A model generated the notes under the pieces. It did no database searches and was not told where the DNA came from. It saw nothing but the letters and a program-made list of their open reading frames with translations. Positions 15,585 through 23,471 of a DNA stretch of 29,793 nt are shown here, piece after piece (the stretch's first letter is position 1; each line of letters begins with the position of its first letter). The position numbers and the translations under genes were made by a program. Origin of the DNA: W0P28-013 sp051878315 (lineage in GTDB: Bacteria; Bacteroidota; Bacteroidia; Bacteroidales; Paludibacteraceae); assembly GCA_051878315.1 (NCBI GenBank), contig JBJEJW010000004.1, positions 1-29,793 on the forward strand, written 5' to 3'.

Positions 15585-16346
15585 ATGATTGACCAATTAG
15601 TTTCGATAATAACACCCTTGTATAACGGCGAACGTTTTATCGGCGAAACCATTGAAAGTGTATTGTCCCAAACGTATTCGCAATGGGAGATGTTGGTTAT
15701 CAATGATGGGTCAACCGACAATAGTCCTCAAATAGTTGAGCAATACGCCGCCAAAGATTCCCGCATCAAACTATTCCATCAAGCAAATCATGGGTCGGCA
15801 GCAGCACGCAACAATGGCATACGACGTGCCCAAGGACGTTATATCGCATTGCTTGATGCCGATGATTTATGGGAACCAATATTTCTCGAAGAACAATTAA
15901 AATTGCTGCAAAACACATTGGGCGCTCTGTTGGTATGCGCCGCCCACAAACGCGTCGACGAATACGGTAACGAATGCCTGCAACCATTCGTAGCGCCGCG
16001 CGAAGTCCATTACAAAGACCTCTTAAAAACATGTTCAATCACTTGTTTAACAGGACTATACGACACGCACGCTTTCGGAAAAGTATATTTACACGAAGAA
16101 TTGATCAGTTTGCGCGACGATTACGCCTATTGGTTGGAAATCATTCACAAAGTTGATGTCGTGTATGCTAATCCAAAAATTTTAGGCTCATACCGCATCA
16201 TGAACAGTTCTATTTCGCACAACAAACACAAAGTCATCATACCACAATTCAAAGTATATTACAAATTTGAGCATCTCGGTTTTTGGCATAGTTTGTATTA
16301 CACTTTCTGTTGGGCGTGGAACGGTTATAAAAAATATCGCAAATGA
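15585..16346 (+). CDS. GT2-family glycosyltransferase
   Basis: A 253-residue GT-A transferase of the WcaA/EpsJ type. It has VSIITPLYNGERFI at 6-19, VINDGSTDNS at 38-47, ANHGSAAARNNGI near 67-79 (a nucleotide-binding helix) and the D-x-D motif DADD at 91-94. The start at 15585 matches the family N-terminus; an in-frame ATG-like start 10 codons earlier overlaps the promoter element. It is the first gene behind the internal promoter and overlaps glf by ATGA. Donor and acceptor are unknown; adjacency to glf makes galactofuranose one possibility. Confidence 0.92.
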   Translation: MIDQLVSIITPLYNGERFIGETIESVLSQTYSQWEMLVINDGSTDNSPQIVEQYAAKDSRIKLFHQANHGSAAARNNGIRRAQGRYIALLDADDLWEPIFLEEQLKLLQNTLGALLVCAAHKRVDEYGNECLQPFVAPREVHYKDLLKTCSITCLTGLYDTHAFGKVYLHEELISLRDDYAYWLEIIHKVDVVYANPKILGSYRIMNSSISHNKHKVIIPQFKVYYKFEHLGFWHSLYYTFCWAWNGYKKYRK

Positions 16347-17473
16347 ACTCCTCTGAGCAAAAATATGATTTTTTGATTGTTGGCAGTGGGTTGTTTGGTG
16401 CTGTATTTGCGCAACAAGCCATCGAACATGGCAAATCATGTCTCGTCATAGACAAACGCGCACACCTTGGCGGTAACCTTTATTGCGAAGAAATCGAAAA
16501 TATTCCGGTACATCGTTACGGAGCGCACATATTCCACACCAACGATACCGACGTATGGAATTACCTAAACCGATTTGTACATTTCAATCGGTACACCAAC
16601 AGCCCTTTGGCATCATACAATGGTGAATTGTACAATCTGCCGTTTAACATGAACACATTCCACCAACTATGGGGAATAATCACACCACAAGAAGCCAAAG
16701 CAAAAATCCTTGAACAATGTCGCCCATACATAGGTACAACACCAACAAATTTAGAAGAACAAGCTTTACAATTGGTCGGCCACGACATTTACGAAAAACT
16801 GATAAAAGGATATACCGAAAAACAATGGGGGCGCAAAGCCACCGAATTACCAAGTTTTATCATTAAGCGGTTACCGTTGCGTTTCACTTACGACAACAAC
16901 TATTTCAACGATGCGTACCAAGGCATCCCCATAGAAGGATACAACAATTTGATAAACAACTTGTTAACAAATTGCGACATACAACTTGGTATTGATTTCT
17001 TGGAGCATCGCGAACTGGCCAGCACGGCAAAAACCGTAGTCTATACCGGTATGCTCGACGCCTATTTCGACTATCGTTTCGGTCACCTCGCCTACCGCAG
17101 TTTGCGATTCGAGACAAAAGTACTCGACACCGACAATTTTCAAGGTAACGCCGTAGTCAATTACACCGCCGCTGAAGTACCTTACACCCGCATCATCGAG
17201 CACAAACATTTTGTAAATGCACAGCAAGCAAAAACTGTCATCACCTACGAATATCCGCAAGAATGGGACGCATCAAAAGAAGCTTATTATCCCATAAACG
17301 ACACAGAAAACGAGAAACTTGCCAATCAATATAGACAATTAGCCCAGACAGAAAACAATGTCATTTTCGGCGGGCGATTGGCCGATTATCGTTATTACGA
17401 CATGGATAAAATAGTCCGCGCCGCACTTGATACTGCGCACAGAACTTTCGACAAACACTCACACACATGTTGA
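16343..17473 (+). CDS. glf: UDP-galactopyranose mutase
   Basis: A flavoenzyme that interconverts UDP-galactopyranose and UDP-galactofuranose, the donor for galactofuranose residues in surface polysaccharides. The 376-residue length is standard. The FAD-binding GSGLFGAVFA lies at 14-23, followed by DKRAHLGGNLY. The family motifs YGAHIFHT (59-66), GYTEKQWG, IPIEGYN and the C-terminal FGGRLADYRYYDMD, which closes over FAD, are all present. It overlaps the preceding transferase by 4 bases and the next by 7. Its presence indicates that the polysaccharide contains galactofuranose. Confidence 0.97.
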   Translation: MNSSEQKYDFLIVGSGLFGAVFAQQAIEHGKSCLVIDKRAHLGGNLYCEEIENIPVHRYGAHIFHTNDTDVWNYLNRFVHFNRYTNSPLASYNGELYNLPFNMNTFHQLWGIITPQEAKAKILEQCRPYIGTTPTNLEEQALQLVGHDIYEKLIKGYTEKQWGRKATELPSFIIKRLPLRFTYDNNYFNDAYQGIPIEGYNNLINNLLTNCDIQLGIDFLEHRELASTAKTVVYTGMLDAYFDYRFGHLAYRSLRFETKVLDTDNFQGNAVVNYTAAEVPYTRIIEHKHFVNAQQAKTVITYEYPQEWDASKEAYYPINDTENEKLANQYRQLAQTENNVIFGGRLADYRYYDMDKIVRAALDTAHRTFDKHSHTC

Positions 17474-18276
17474 ACATCTCCATCGTCCTATATAACACAC
17501 CGTTCGACCAAGTAGCACAACTGGTAAAAACACTACGCCAAAATGCCTTGGTACGCACTATTTCCCTTATTGACAATTCGCCGACACGCGACGAGCGGTT
17601 CGCAACACTACCCGTACGCTACGAATTCAACAACAAAAACATCGGTTACGGTGCCGCTCACAACCGCGCCCTACGCGAAACCCTTAAAAGCGATACGCCC
17701 TATCATTTGGTCATCAATCCCGACATCACATTAGATAGCGCCATCTTTGACGACATTATTGCATTCATGGAAAACAACAAAGATGTCGGTGCACTTATGC
17801 CAAAAGTATATTATCCCGACGGCAAACTGCAATATCTCTGCAAACTGATACCGACCCCATGGAATTTGTTTAGTCGGCGTTTTTTGCCTAAAAAAATGAC
17901 ACAGCGAAGCAAAGAACGTTTCGAATTACGCAACTTCGACTATAATCAGATTGCCGAAATTCCTTATTTGTCAGGCTGTTTCATGTTGCTACGCTGCGAC
18001 ACACTACGCACAACCGGCTTGTTTGACGAACGTTTTTTTATGTACCCGGAAGACATTGATCTGACACGACGCATCATACACCACCACTGGCGCACAATTT
18101 TCTATCCAAAAGTCAGTATAATCCACTATCACGAGCAGGGTTCGTATAAAAACAAGCACTTACTTATAATACACATTATCAATATGATACGTTACTTCAA
18201 CAAGTGGGGCTGGGTTCGTGACACTAAACGCACCGCCATCAACAAACAAACTTTAACACACTTAAATCTCAAATAA
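17467..18276 (+). CDS. GT2-family glycosyltransferase, WbbL/rhamnosyltransferase-like
   Basis: A 269-residue transferase of the WbbL/RfbF type, distinct from the other three. It begins MLNISIVLYNTPFDQVAQLV, has IDNSPT at 35-40 in place of the usual DDGST, NIGYGAAHNRAL at 58-69, and NPDITL at 84-89 in place of a classical D-x-D. EDIDLTRR follows near residue 195, marking the catalytic region of this subgroup. Relatives commonly transfer rhamnose from dTDP-rhamnose, which fits the rfbB gene nearby, though galactofuranosyl transferases share this architecture and glf lies immediately upstream with a 7-base overlap. Confidence 0.9.
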   Translation: MLNISIVLYNTPFDQVAQLVKTLRQNALVRTISLIDNSPTRDERFATLPVRYEFNNKNIGYGAAHNRALRETLKSDTPYHLVINPDITLDSAIFDDIIAFMENNKDVGALMPKVYYPDGKLQYLCKLIPTPWNLFSRRFLPKKMTQRSKERFELRNFDYNQIAEIPYLSGCFMLLRCDTLRTTGLFDERFFMYPEDIDLTRRIIHHHWRTIFYPKVSIIHYHEQGSYKNKHLLIIHIINMIRYFNKWGWVRDTKRTAINKQTLTHLNLK

Positions 18277-18280
18277 TACC

Positions 18281-18895
18281 ATGGACAATTTTCTAAACTT
18301 TTTCGGCGAATTCGATTTGATGCAAATAGCCAGCGCATTCATTGTGTTGTTCGCCATCATAGACATTTTAGGGTCTATTCCCATCATCTTGAATCTGAAA
18401 CGACAAGGCGTAGACGTAAAACCGTTGCAAACAAGTAGCGTATCGCTCGCCATCATGCTGTTATTCCTTTTCGCCGGCGATTGGATTCTGCAACTCTTCA
18501 ACGTCGATATTCGCTCATTTGCCGTTGCCGGTGCCCTTATCATTTTTTTGATGGCACTCGAAATGGTATTGGACGTTGTCATATTCAAAAACACAGGTCC
18601 ATCGGGCAGCGCCGCCATCGTGCCTTTGGCTTTCCCTTTAGTAGCCGGACCGGGAGCTTTCACAGCCTTACTTTCGCTACGCGCCGAATATGCCACCATC
18701 AACATCGTCATCGCTTTGTGTCTCAATCTTTTATGGGTATATGTAGTACTACGATTGACATCCAAAATTGAAAAAGTATTGGGCGAAGGCGGTATTTACA
18801 TTCTGCGTAAATTCTTCGGTATCATTTTGTTGGCTATTGCCGTGAAACTTTTTGTCGAAAATCTCGACTTCCTGATTACCGCCACGCGAAAATAG
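18281..18895 (+). CDS. MarC family integral membrane protein
   Basis: A 204-residue protein with about six transmembrane segments. It shows the MarC/NAAT-family signatures FAIIDILGSIPIIL (about 24-37) and AIVPLAFPLVAGPGAFT (about 111-127), with a C-terminal FFGIILLAIAVKLFVENL. MarC was once linked to antibiotic resistance, but that link has not held up and the function is unknown; some homologues were proposed as amino acid transporters. It starts 4 bases after the glycosyltransferase stop and ends 14 bases before the WbqC-family gene, so it is probably part of the same transcript. Confidence 0.92.
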   Translation: MDNFLNFFGEFDLMQIASAFIVLFAIIDILGSIPIILNLKRQGVDVKPLQTSSVSLAIMLLFLFAGDWILQLFNVDIRSFAVAGALIIFLMALEMVLDVVIFKNTGPSGSAAIVPLAFPLVAGPGAFTALLSLRAEYATINIVIALCLNLLWVYVVLRLTSKIEKVLGEGGIYILRKFFGIILLAIAVKLFVENLDFLITATRK

Positions 18896-18909
18896 ACAGA
18901 CCGACAACC

Positions 18910-19527
18910 ATGATTGTAATTTTGCCAACGGCTTATTTGGCGCCGGTGTCATATTATTATTATTTAATCAACTTTGACACCGTGGTCGAGCAACACGAAC
19001 ACTATCGCAAACAAACCCTTGCCAACCATTGCCATATAGCCACTGCCCACGGCATTGATACCTTGACTATACCCGTCGAGCACACCAATCATACTCCCAC
19101 GCACGATGTACGCATATCGTTCCATCACGATTGGCAGACACTGCATTGGCGCGCCTTGGAAGCCGCATACAACGCATCGCCGTTTTTCGACTATTACAAA
19201 GACGATTTGAAACCGTTCTACGAACAACCAACCGACAATCTGTTACGATGGAACACACAACTGCAAAACAAAATACTCGAATTGCTCGGATTCGACATAA
19301 AACACTCGTTTACAAACACTTATAAAAAAGAATACGACAACAACGCAATTGATTTACGAGATGCATTCACGACAAAAAAAAATGTTGTAACTTTGCAGCC
19401 CGATTACGTGCTCAAACCCTACTACCAAGTCTTTGAACAAAAATTCGGTTTTTTGCCCGATTTAAGTATCATCGACCTGCTATTCAATATGGGTAACGAA
19501 GCACGCCTAATTCTGAAAACAGCATGA
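18910..19527 (+). CDS. WbqC-family protein
   Basis: A 205-residue protein beginning MIVILPTAYLAPVSYYYYLI, the WbqC-like start, with HYRKQTLANHC near 33-43 and a TIPVEHTN-type strand. WbqC members occur in O-antigen clusters and next to housekeeping genes in Bacteroidota; their biochemical role is not established, so I give only the family. It overlaps ilvE by ATGA at 19524-19527, indicating coupled translation with an amino-acid gene. No signal peptide is seen, so it is likely cytoplasmic. Confidence 0.85.
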   Translation: MIVILPTAYLAPVSYYYYLINFDTVVEQHEHYRKQTLANHCHIATAHGIDTLTIPVEHTNHTPTHDVRISFHHDWQTLHWRALEAAYNASPFFDYYKDDLKPFYEQPTDNLLRWNTQLQNKILELLGFDIKHSFTNTYKKEYDNNAIDLRDAFTTKKNVVTLQPDYVLKPYYQVFEQKFGFLPDLSIIDLLFNMGNEARLILKTA

Positions 19528-20546
19528 ATACACCGAACATCGATTGGGAAAGCATTGGTTTCAACTATGTGGGCACCGATTTCAACGTACGTTGCTCCTA
19601 CAAAAACGGTGCGTGGGGAAAGTTGCGCATCTGCGACTCACCCAATATCAATATCTCCATCGCCTCATCGTGCCTGCACTATGGGCAAGAAGCATTCGAA
19701 GGCATCAAAGCATTCCGCGGTCATGACGGGAAAATTCGCATCTTCCGATTCGAAGAAAATGCACGAAGGCTACAATCGTCGTGCGACGGTTTAGTCATGC
19801 CGCAAGTACCGACCGAGCTTTTCGCCGAAGCCGTCATACAAGCCGTCAAACTCAACGAGCGATTCATTCCTCCTTACGAATCGGGCGCAACGCTCTACAT
19901 CCGGCCACTCATTATCGGTGTAGGACATCTGCTGGGAGTTCGACCCGCTGCCGAATACGAATTTATTGTGTTCACGTCACCTATCAGTTCGTATTTCAAA
20001 AGCGGTTTCAGTGCCACCAAAGCAGGCATATTGCGTGGTTACGACCGTTCGGCACCACTCGGCACAGGTTGCTACAAAGTAGGCGGCAACTACGCATCGG
20101 GCATGCGCGCCGGCGTGCGCATACACGAATTAGGTTATTCGTCCATTATCTACCTCGACCCGAAAGAAAAAAAATTTATCGACGAATGCGGCGCCGCCAA
20201 CTTTTTCGGCATACGCGGCGATACCTACATCACCCCGAAATCGCACTCCATACTGCCATCAATCACCAACAATAGTTTAATGCAACTCTGTCGCGACTTC
20301 GGTTGGACTGTGGAACAACGCCCTATCCCAATTGACGAATTGAGCACACTCGACGAAGCCGCCTCGTGCGGAACAGCCGCCGTAGTGTGTCCTATCTCTC
20401 AAATCGACGACATCGACACCGGCGCCAAATACATCATTTCCAAAGACGGCCACCCCGGCCCCAAATGCACCCGCTTATACAACCACCTGCGCGACATACA
20501 ATACGGCCGCGCCGACGACACACATGGTTGGAACACTATTATATAA
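19524..20546 (+). CDS. ilvE: Branched-chain amino acid aminotransferase
   Basis: Transfers the amino group between glutamate and the keto acids of leucine, isoleucine and valine, using pyridoxal phosphate. The 340-residue protein is a fold-type IV aminotransferase. It has LHYGQEAFEGIKAFRG near 51-66, the PLP lysine Lys185 in GCYKVGGNYASG, and the EcgaaN-type motif DECGAANFF that contacts the cofactor. It matches the long eukaryote-like BCAT form usual in this phylum. It is the last gene of the run that begins in the polysaccharide cluster. No strong terminator is visible in the 145 bases before gap, only a 5-bp hairpin (TGGCA/TGCCA) without a T-run. Confidence 0.96.
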   Translation: MNTPNIDWESIGFNYVGTDFNVRCSYKNGAWGKLRICDSPNINISIASSCLHYGQEAFEGIKAFRGHDGKIRIFRFEENARRLQSSCDGLVMPQVPTELFAEAVIQAVKLNERFIPPYESGATLYIRPLIIGVGHLLGVRPAAEYEFIVFTSPISSYFKSGFSATKAGILRGYDRSAPLGTGCYKVGGNYASGMRAGVRIHELGYSSIIYLDPKEKKFIDECGAANFFGIRGDTYITPKSHSILPSITNNSLMQLCRDFGWTVEQRPIPIDELSTLDEAASCGTAAVVCPISQIDDIDTGAKYIISKDGHPGPKCTRLYNHLRDIQYGRADDTHGWNTII

Positions 20547-20631
20547 AGCAAAATAGACTATTTGGCACAATTTTTGCCATTATGTTGAAAAAAAAACACC
20601 AAAAAACAATGCATATTTCAAGAAAAAATAG

Positions 20632-20640
20632 TACTTTTGC
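20632..20640 (+). promoter_or_regulatory. Likely -10 element of gap
   Basis: TACTTTTGC matches TAnnTTTGC and gives a leader of about 45 nt before the gap ATG at 20692. The expected TTG 20 bases upstream is absent (ATG is found there), so only the -10 part is convincing. Confidence 0.6.
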
Positions 20641-20691
20641 AATCCCAAAAACAGAAAAATAGTTATTCACTTTTTATAAACACAAAACATT

Positions 20692-21690
20692 ATGATTAAA
20701 TTAGGTATTAACGGTTTCGGCCGCATCGGCCGCATGGTGTTCCGCGCCGCTGTCGAAAACTTCGGCAACGACATCCAAGTTGTAGGTATCAACGACCTGT
20801 TGGACGCTGACTATTTGGCTTACATGCTGAAATACGACTCGGTTCACGGCATTTTCAACCACGACATCCAAGTTGAAGGCAACTACATGATTGTCGATGG
20901 TAACAAAATTCAAATTTTCGCCGAAAAAGACCCCTCGCAAATCACATGGGGCGCTTTGAACGTTGACGTTGTTGTTGAATCGACCGGTTTCTTCCTGACC
21001 GAGGAATTGGCTTCGGCTCACTTGCAAGCAGGTGCGAAAAAAGTCATCATGTCGGCTCCGTCGAAAGACGCTACCCCGATGTTTGTTTATGGTGTAAACC
21101 ACAACACATACGCCGGACAAAAAATCATTTCGAACGCAAGTTGCACCACCAACTGCTTGGCTCCTATCTCGAAAGTGCTGAATGACAAATTTGGCATCGT
21201 TCGCGGTTTGATGACCACAGTTCACGCTGCAACAGCCACACAAAAAACCGTTGACGGCCCGTCGAAAAAAGATTGGCGCGGTGGTCGCGGCATTTTGGAA
21301 AACATCATCCCGTCATCGACAGGTGCTGCCAAAGCCGTAGGCAAAGTATTGCCCGAATTGAACGGTAAACTGACCGGCATGTCGCTCCGCGTTCCTACGT
21401 CGGACGTATCGTTTGTTGACTTGACCTGCGAATTGGCCAAAGAAACTTCGTACGAAGACATCTGCAAAGCCATGAAAGAGGCTTCGGAAGGTGAACTGAA
21501 AGGTGTACTCGGTTACACGGAAGACGCTGTAGTTTCGACCGATTTCCGCAACGATGCTCGCACTTCCATCTTCGATGTAAAAGCCGGTATTCAACTCGAC
21601 AAAACGTTCGTTAAAGTGTGCGCTTGGTACGACAACGAATGGGGCTATTCGAACAAAGTGCTCGAGATGGCTCGCGTTATCTGCAAATAA
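20692..21690 (+). CDS. gap: Glyceraldehyde-3-phosphate dehydrogenase, type I
   Basis: The glycolytic enzyme that oxidises glyceraldehyde 3-phosphate with NAD and phosphate. The 332-residue protein has the Rossmann motif INGFGRIGR at 6-14, Asp35 in GINDLLD favouring NAD, the catalytic Cys151 in SNASCTTNCLAP, and His178 in TTVHAATATQ. KAVGKVLPELNGKLTGM and the C-terminal WYDNEWGYSNKV are standard. Its own promoter and terminator make it a single-gene unit. Its codons appear more uniform than those of the polysaccharide genes around it, as expected for a highly expressed gene. Confidence 0.98.
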   Translation: MIKLGINGFGRIGRMVFRAAVENFGNDIQVVGINDLLDADYLAYMLKYDSVHGIFNHDIQVEGNYMIVDGNKIQIFAEKDPSQITWGALNVDVVVESTGFFLTEELASAHLQAGAKKVIMSAPSKDATPMFVYGVNHNTYAGQKIISNASCTTNCLAPISKVLNDKFGIVRGLMTTVHAATATQKTVDGPSKKDWRGGRGILENIIPSSTGAAKAVGKVLPELNGKLTGMSLRVPTSDVSFVDLTCELAKETSYEDICKAMKEASEGELKGVLGYTEDAVVSTDFRNDARTSIFDVKAGIQLDKTFVKVCAWYDNEWGYSNKVLEMARVICK

Positions 21691-21708
21691 TCAAGCACAA
21701 ACTGCAAG

Positions 21709-21747
21709 AAAAACTCATTCTCAAACATTTGGGAATGAGTTTTTTTG
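21709..21747 (+). terminator. Terminator of gap
   Basis: ACTCATTCTC (21713-21722) pairs with GGGAATGAGT (21731-21740), with one wobble pair and flanking A and T runs extending the stem. The T-run flows directly into the next -10 element. Confidence 0.85.
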
Positions 21748-21755
21748 TATCTTTG
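21748..21755 (+). promoter_or_regulatory. Likely -10 element of the initiating transferase gene
   Basis: TATCTTTG directly follows the T-run of the gap terminator and gives a leader of about 65 nt. The nearest TTG upstream (21729-21731) is in the terminator stem and only 16 bases away, shorter than the usual spacing. Confidence 0.5.
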
Positions 21756-21827
21756 TCAATCATCACTATTACGCGACAACCCATTGCTACAAACAATAAA
21801 TAAGCGATTTGTGCGTTATTAAAAAAA

Positions 21828-23261
21828 ATGACATCGCATTACAATAGCAATCGAAACCGCCAACGTGCGAAATACATCTGTGCCGACATTCTATCGGCAT
21901 GGTGTGTATGGCTTTTGTTTTTATTATTTCGCTGGATGGTTTACGATGGTCGCGTATTCGGTTATGACGAGATTTTAATTCCAGCATTCAATTTTTACAC
22001 GCCACTGATACTCTATCCGTTAGGATGTCTCGTTATACATTATTTATCAGGATTCTACATGCGTCCCTATAGACGCACACCAACCAACGACATAGTAACC
22101 ACCGGCATGGCATCTGCCATTATTGCGTTGATTGCATTTTTTATCATCGTATTAGACGATGAAGTAACTAGTTACTATCGTTATTACTATTCGTTATTAG
22201 TACTATTTGTGCTACAATTTGTACTATCGTACGTATTTCGTCTTGGCATTACGCTAAACACACGTCGCGCCATACGTCGCGGACAAATAGTATATAACAC
22301 CGTCATCATCGGTACCGGTGTACAAGCATTGCGCATTGCCCATGATTTTCTCCACAACAAAGACGGAAAACGAGTTATCGGATTCATTACACCAACCACC
22401 GATGTTTCCTCCCATACCAACATACAACCAATACTAGGGAATATCAACGACATGCCTATCCTAAAGCAACAATATAATATCAATACCGCCATTGTCGCTA
22501 TAGATTCCGACAACGATAACAATACAGAATTATACAAAATTATCGAGCAATTATATCCGCTAAACATTGAAATTCAATTTGTACCTCGCATCAACGAAAT
22601 ACTGACAGGCAAAATTCGCATCAACAACTTGTCAGACCCTACATTAATGTCGATAACCGATCATACGATGAGCGATTGTGAACTCAGCATTAAGCGCGCT
22701 TTCGACATAATTGTATCACTGATTGCCCTCGTTATTACGTCACCACTCTGGTTATTGTGCGCCATCTGTATTAAATGCACATCGCCCGGCCCCATACTAT
22801 ACAAACAAGAACGTATTGGGCTGCATGGACGCACATTTAGGATAATCAAATTTCGCACAATGTATATCAATTCGGAGAAATATGATGTACCGCAGTTAAG
22901 TTCGCCACACGACAAACGAACCACTTCTGTCGGATATTGGTTACGCAAATATCGTTTAGACGAAATACCACAATTTTGGAACATTCTCAAAGGTGAAATG
23001 AGCATAGTTGGGCCACGTCCGGAACGTAAATTTTACATCGACAAGATTATGCAACGTGCGCCATATTATTGTTTAATTTACCGCATCCGACCGGGACTTA
23101 CCTCATGGGGACCTATAAAAGTAGGTTACACGGATACCTTAGATAAAATGATCGACCGATTGAACTATGACATCATCTACTTGGACAATATGAGTTTGAA
23201 AATAGACCTTAAAATTCTGTTTTTTACAATCGGCGTCATTATCAATGGTAAAGGACAATAA
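21828..23261 (+). CDS. Undecaprenyl-phosphate sugar-1-phosphate transferase (WcaJ/WbaP-like)
   Basis: A polyprenol phosphoglycosyltransferase that starts the repeat unit by placing a sugar 1-phosphate on undecaprenyl phosphate. The 477-residue protein has four N-terminal membrane helices (about 15-145), a cytosolic Rossmann-like CoA-binding domain (about 155-265, with VIIGTGVQALRIA), and a C-terminal bacterial sugar transferase domain (about 280-477). That domain has the signatures KRAFDIIVSLIALV, SPGPILYKQERIG, RIIKFRTMY, RLDEIPQFWNIL and SIVGPRPE; the DE pair in RLDEIPQ is catalytic. The donor cannot be read from sequence. It is not contiguous with the glycosyltransferases: ilvE and gap lie between. 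Confidence 0.94.
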   Translation: MTSHYNSNRNRQRAKYICADILSAWCVWLLFLLFRWMVYDGRVFGYDEILIPAFNFYTPLILYPLGCLVIHYLSGFYMRPYRRTPTNDIVTTGMASAIIALIAFFIIVLDDEVTSYYRYYYSLLVLFVLQFVLSYVFRLGITLNTRRAIRRGQIVYNTVIIGTGVQALRIAHDFLHNKDGKRVIGFITPTTDVSSHTNIQPILGNINDMPILKQQYNINTAIVAIDSDNDNNTELYKIIEQLYPLNIEIQFVPRINEILTGKIRINNLSDPTLMSITDHTMSDCELSIKRAFDIIVSLIALVITSPLWLLCAICIKCTSPGPILYKQERIGLHGRTFRIIKFRTMYINSEKYDVPQLSSPHDKRTTSVGYWLRKYRLDEIPQFWNILKGEMSIVGPRPERKFYIDKIMQRAPYYCLIYRIRPGLTSWGPIKVGYTDTLDKMIDRLNYDIIYLDNMSLKIDLKILFFTIGVIINGKGQ

Positions 23262-23313
23262 TTTTTTTATGTAAACAAGTCTTCAGTAACACCATAATTT
23301 TAGTTTTTTTTGT

Positions 23314-23322
23314 ATCTTTGCA
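23314..23322 (+). promoter_or_regulatory. Likely -10 element of the RNA helicase gene
   Basis: TATCTTTGC matches the local element exactly. It gives a leader of about 145 nt before the ATG at 23472. The upstream TTG element is not clear. A 6-bp stem (GTCGAA 23324-23329 with TTCGAC 23343-23348) would form at the very start of the transcript. Confidence 0.6.
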
Positions 23323-23471
23323 GTCGAATTGTAAACGGACGTTTCGACGTATTTTCTTGATTAAATTCTTCACGGCTTCGCGCCTTTTCTGTAGGGTTTT
23401 ACACGCCAACATTGGCAACTGACAAGAATTTTCGAGCCAATACTTAGCAACGTGTACAAACCGATAACGAC

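Noticed and set aside
19781..20275. Plus-strand reading frame inside ilvE in another frame (Arg/His-rich)
   Set aside because: Shadow of ilvE; the ilvE frame has the PLP lysine and full-length homology features.
20547..20600. Hairpin TGGCA/TGCCA as an ilvE terminator
   Set aside because: Only five pairs and no following T-run on the plus strand.
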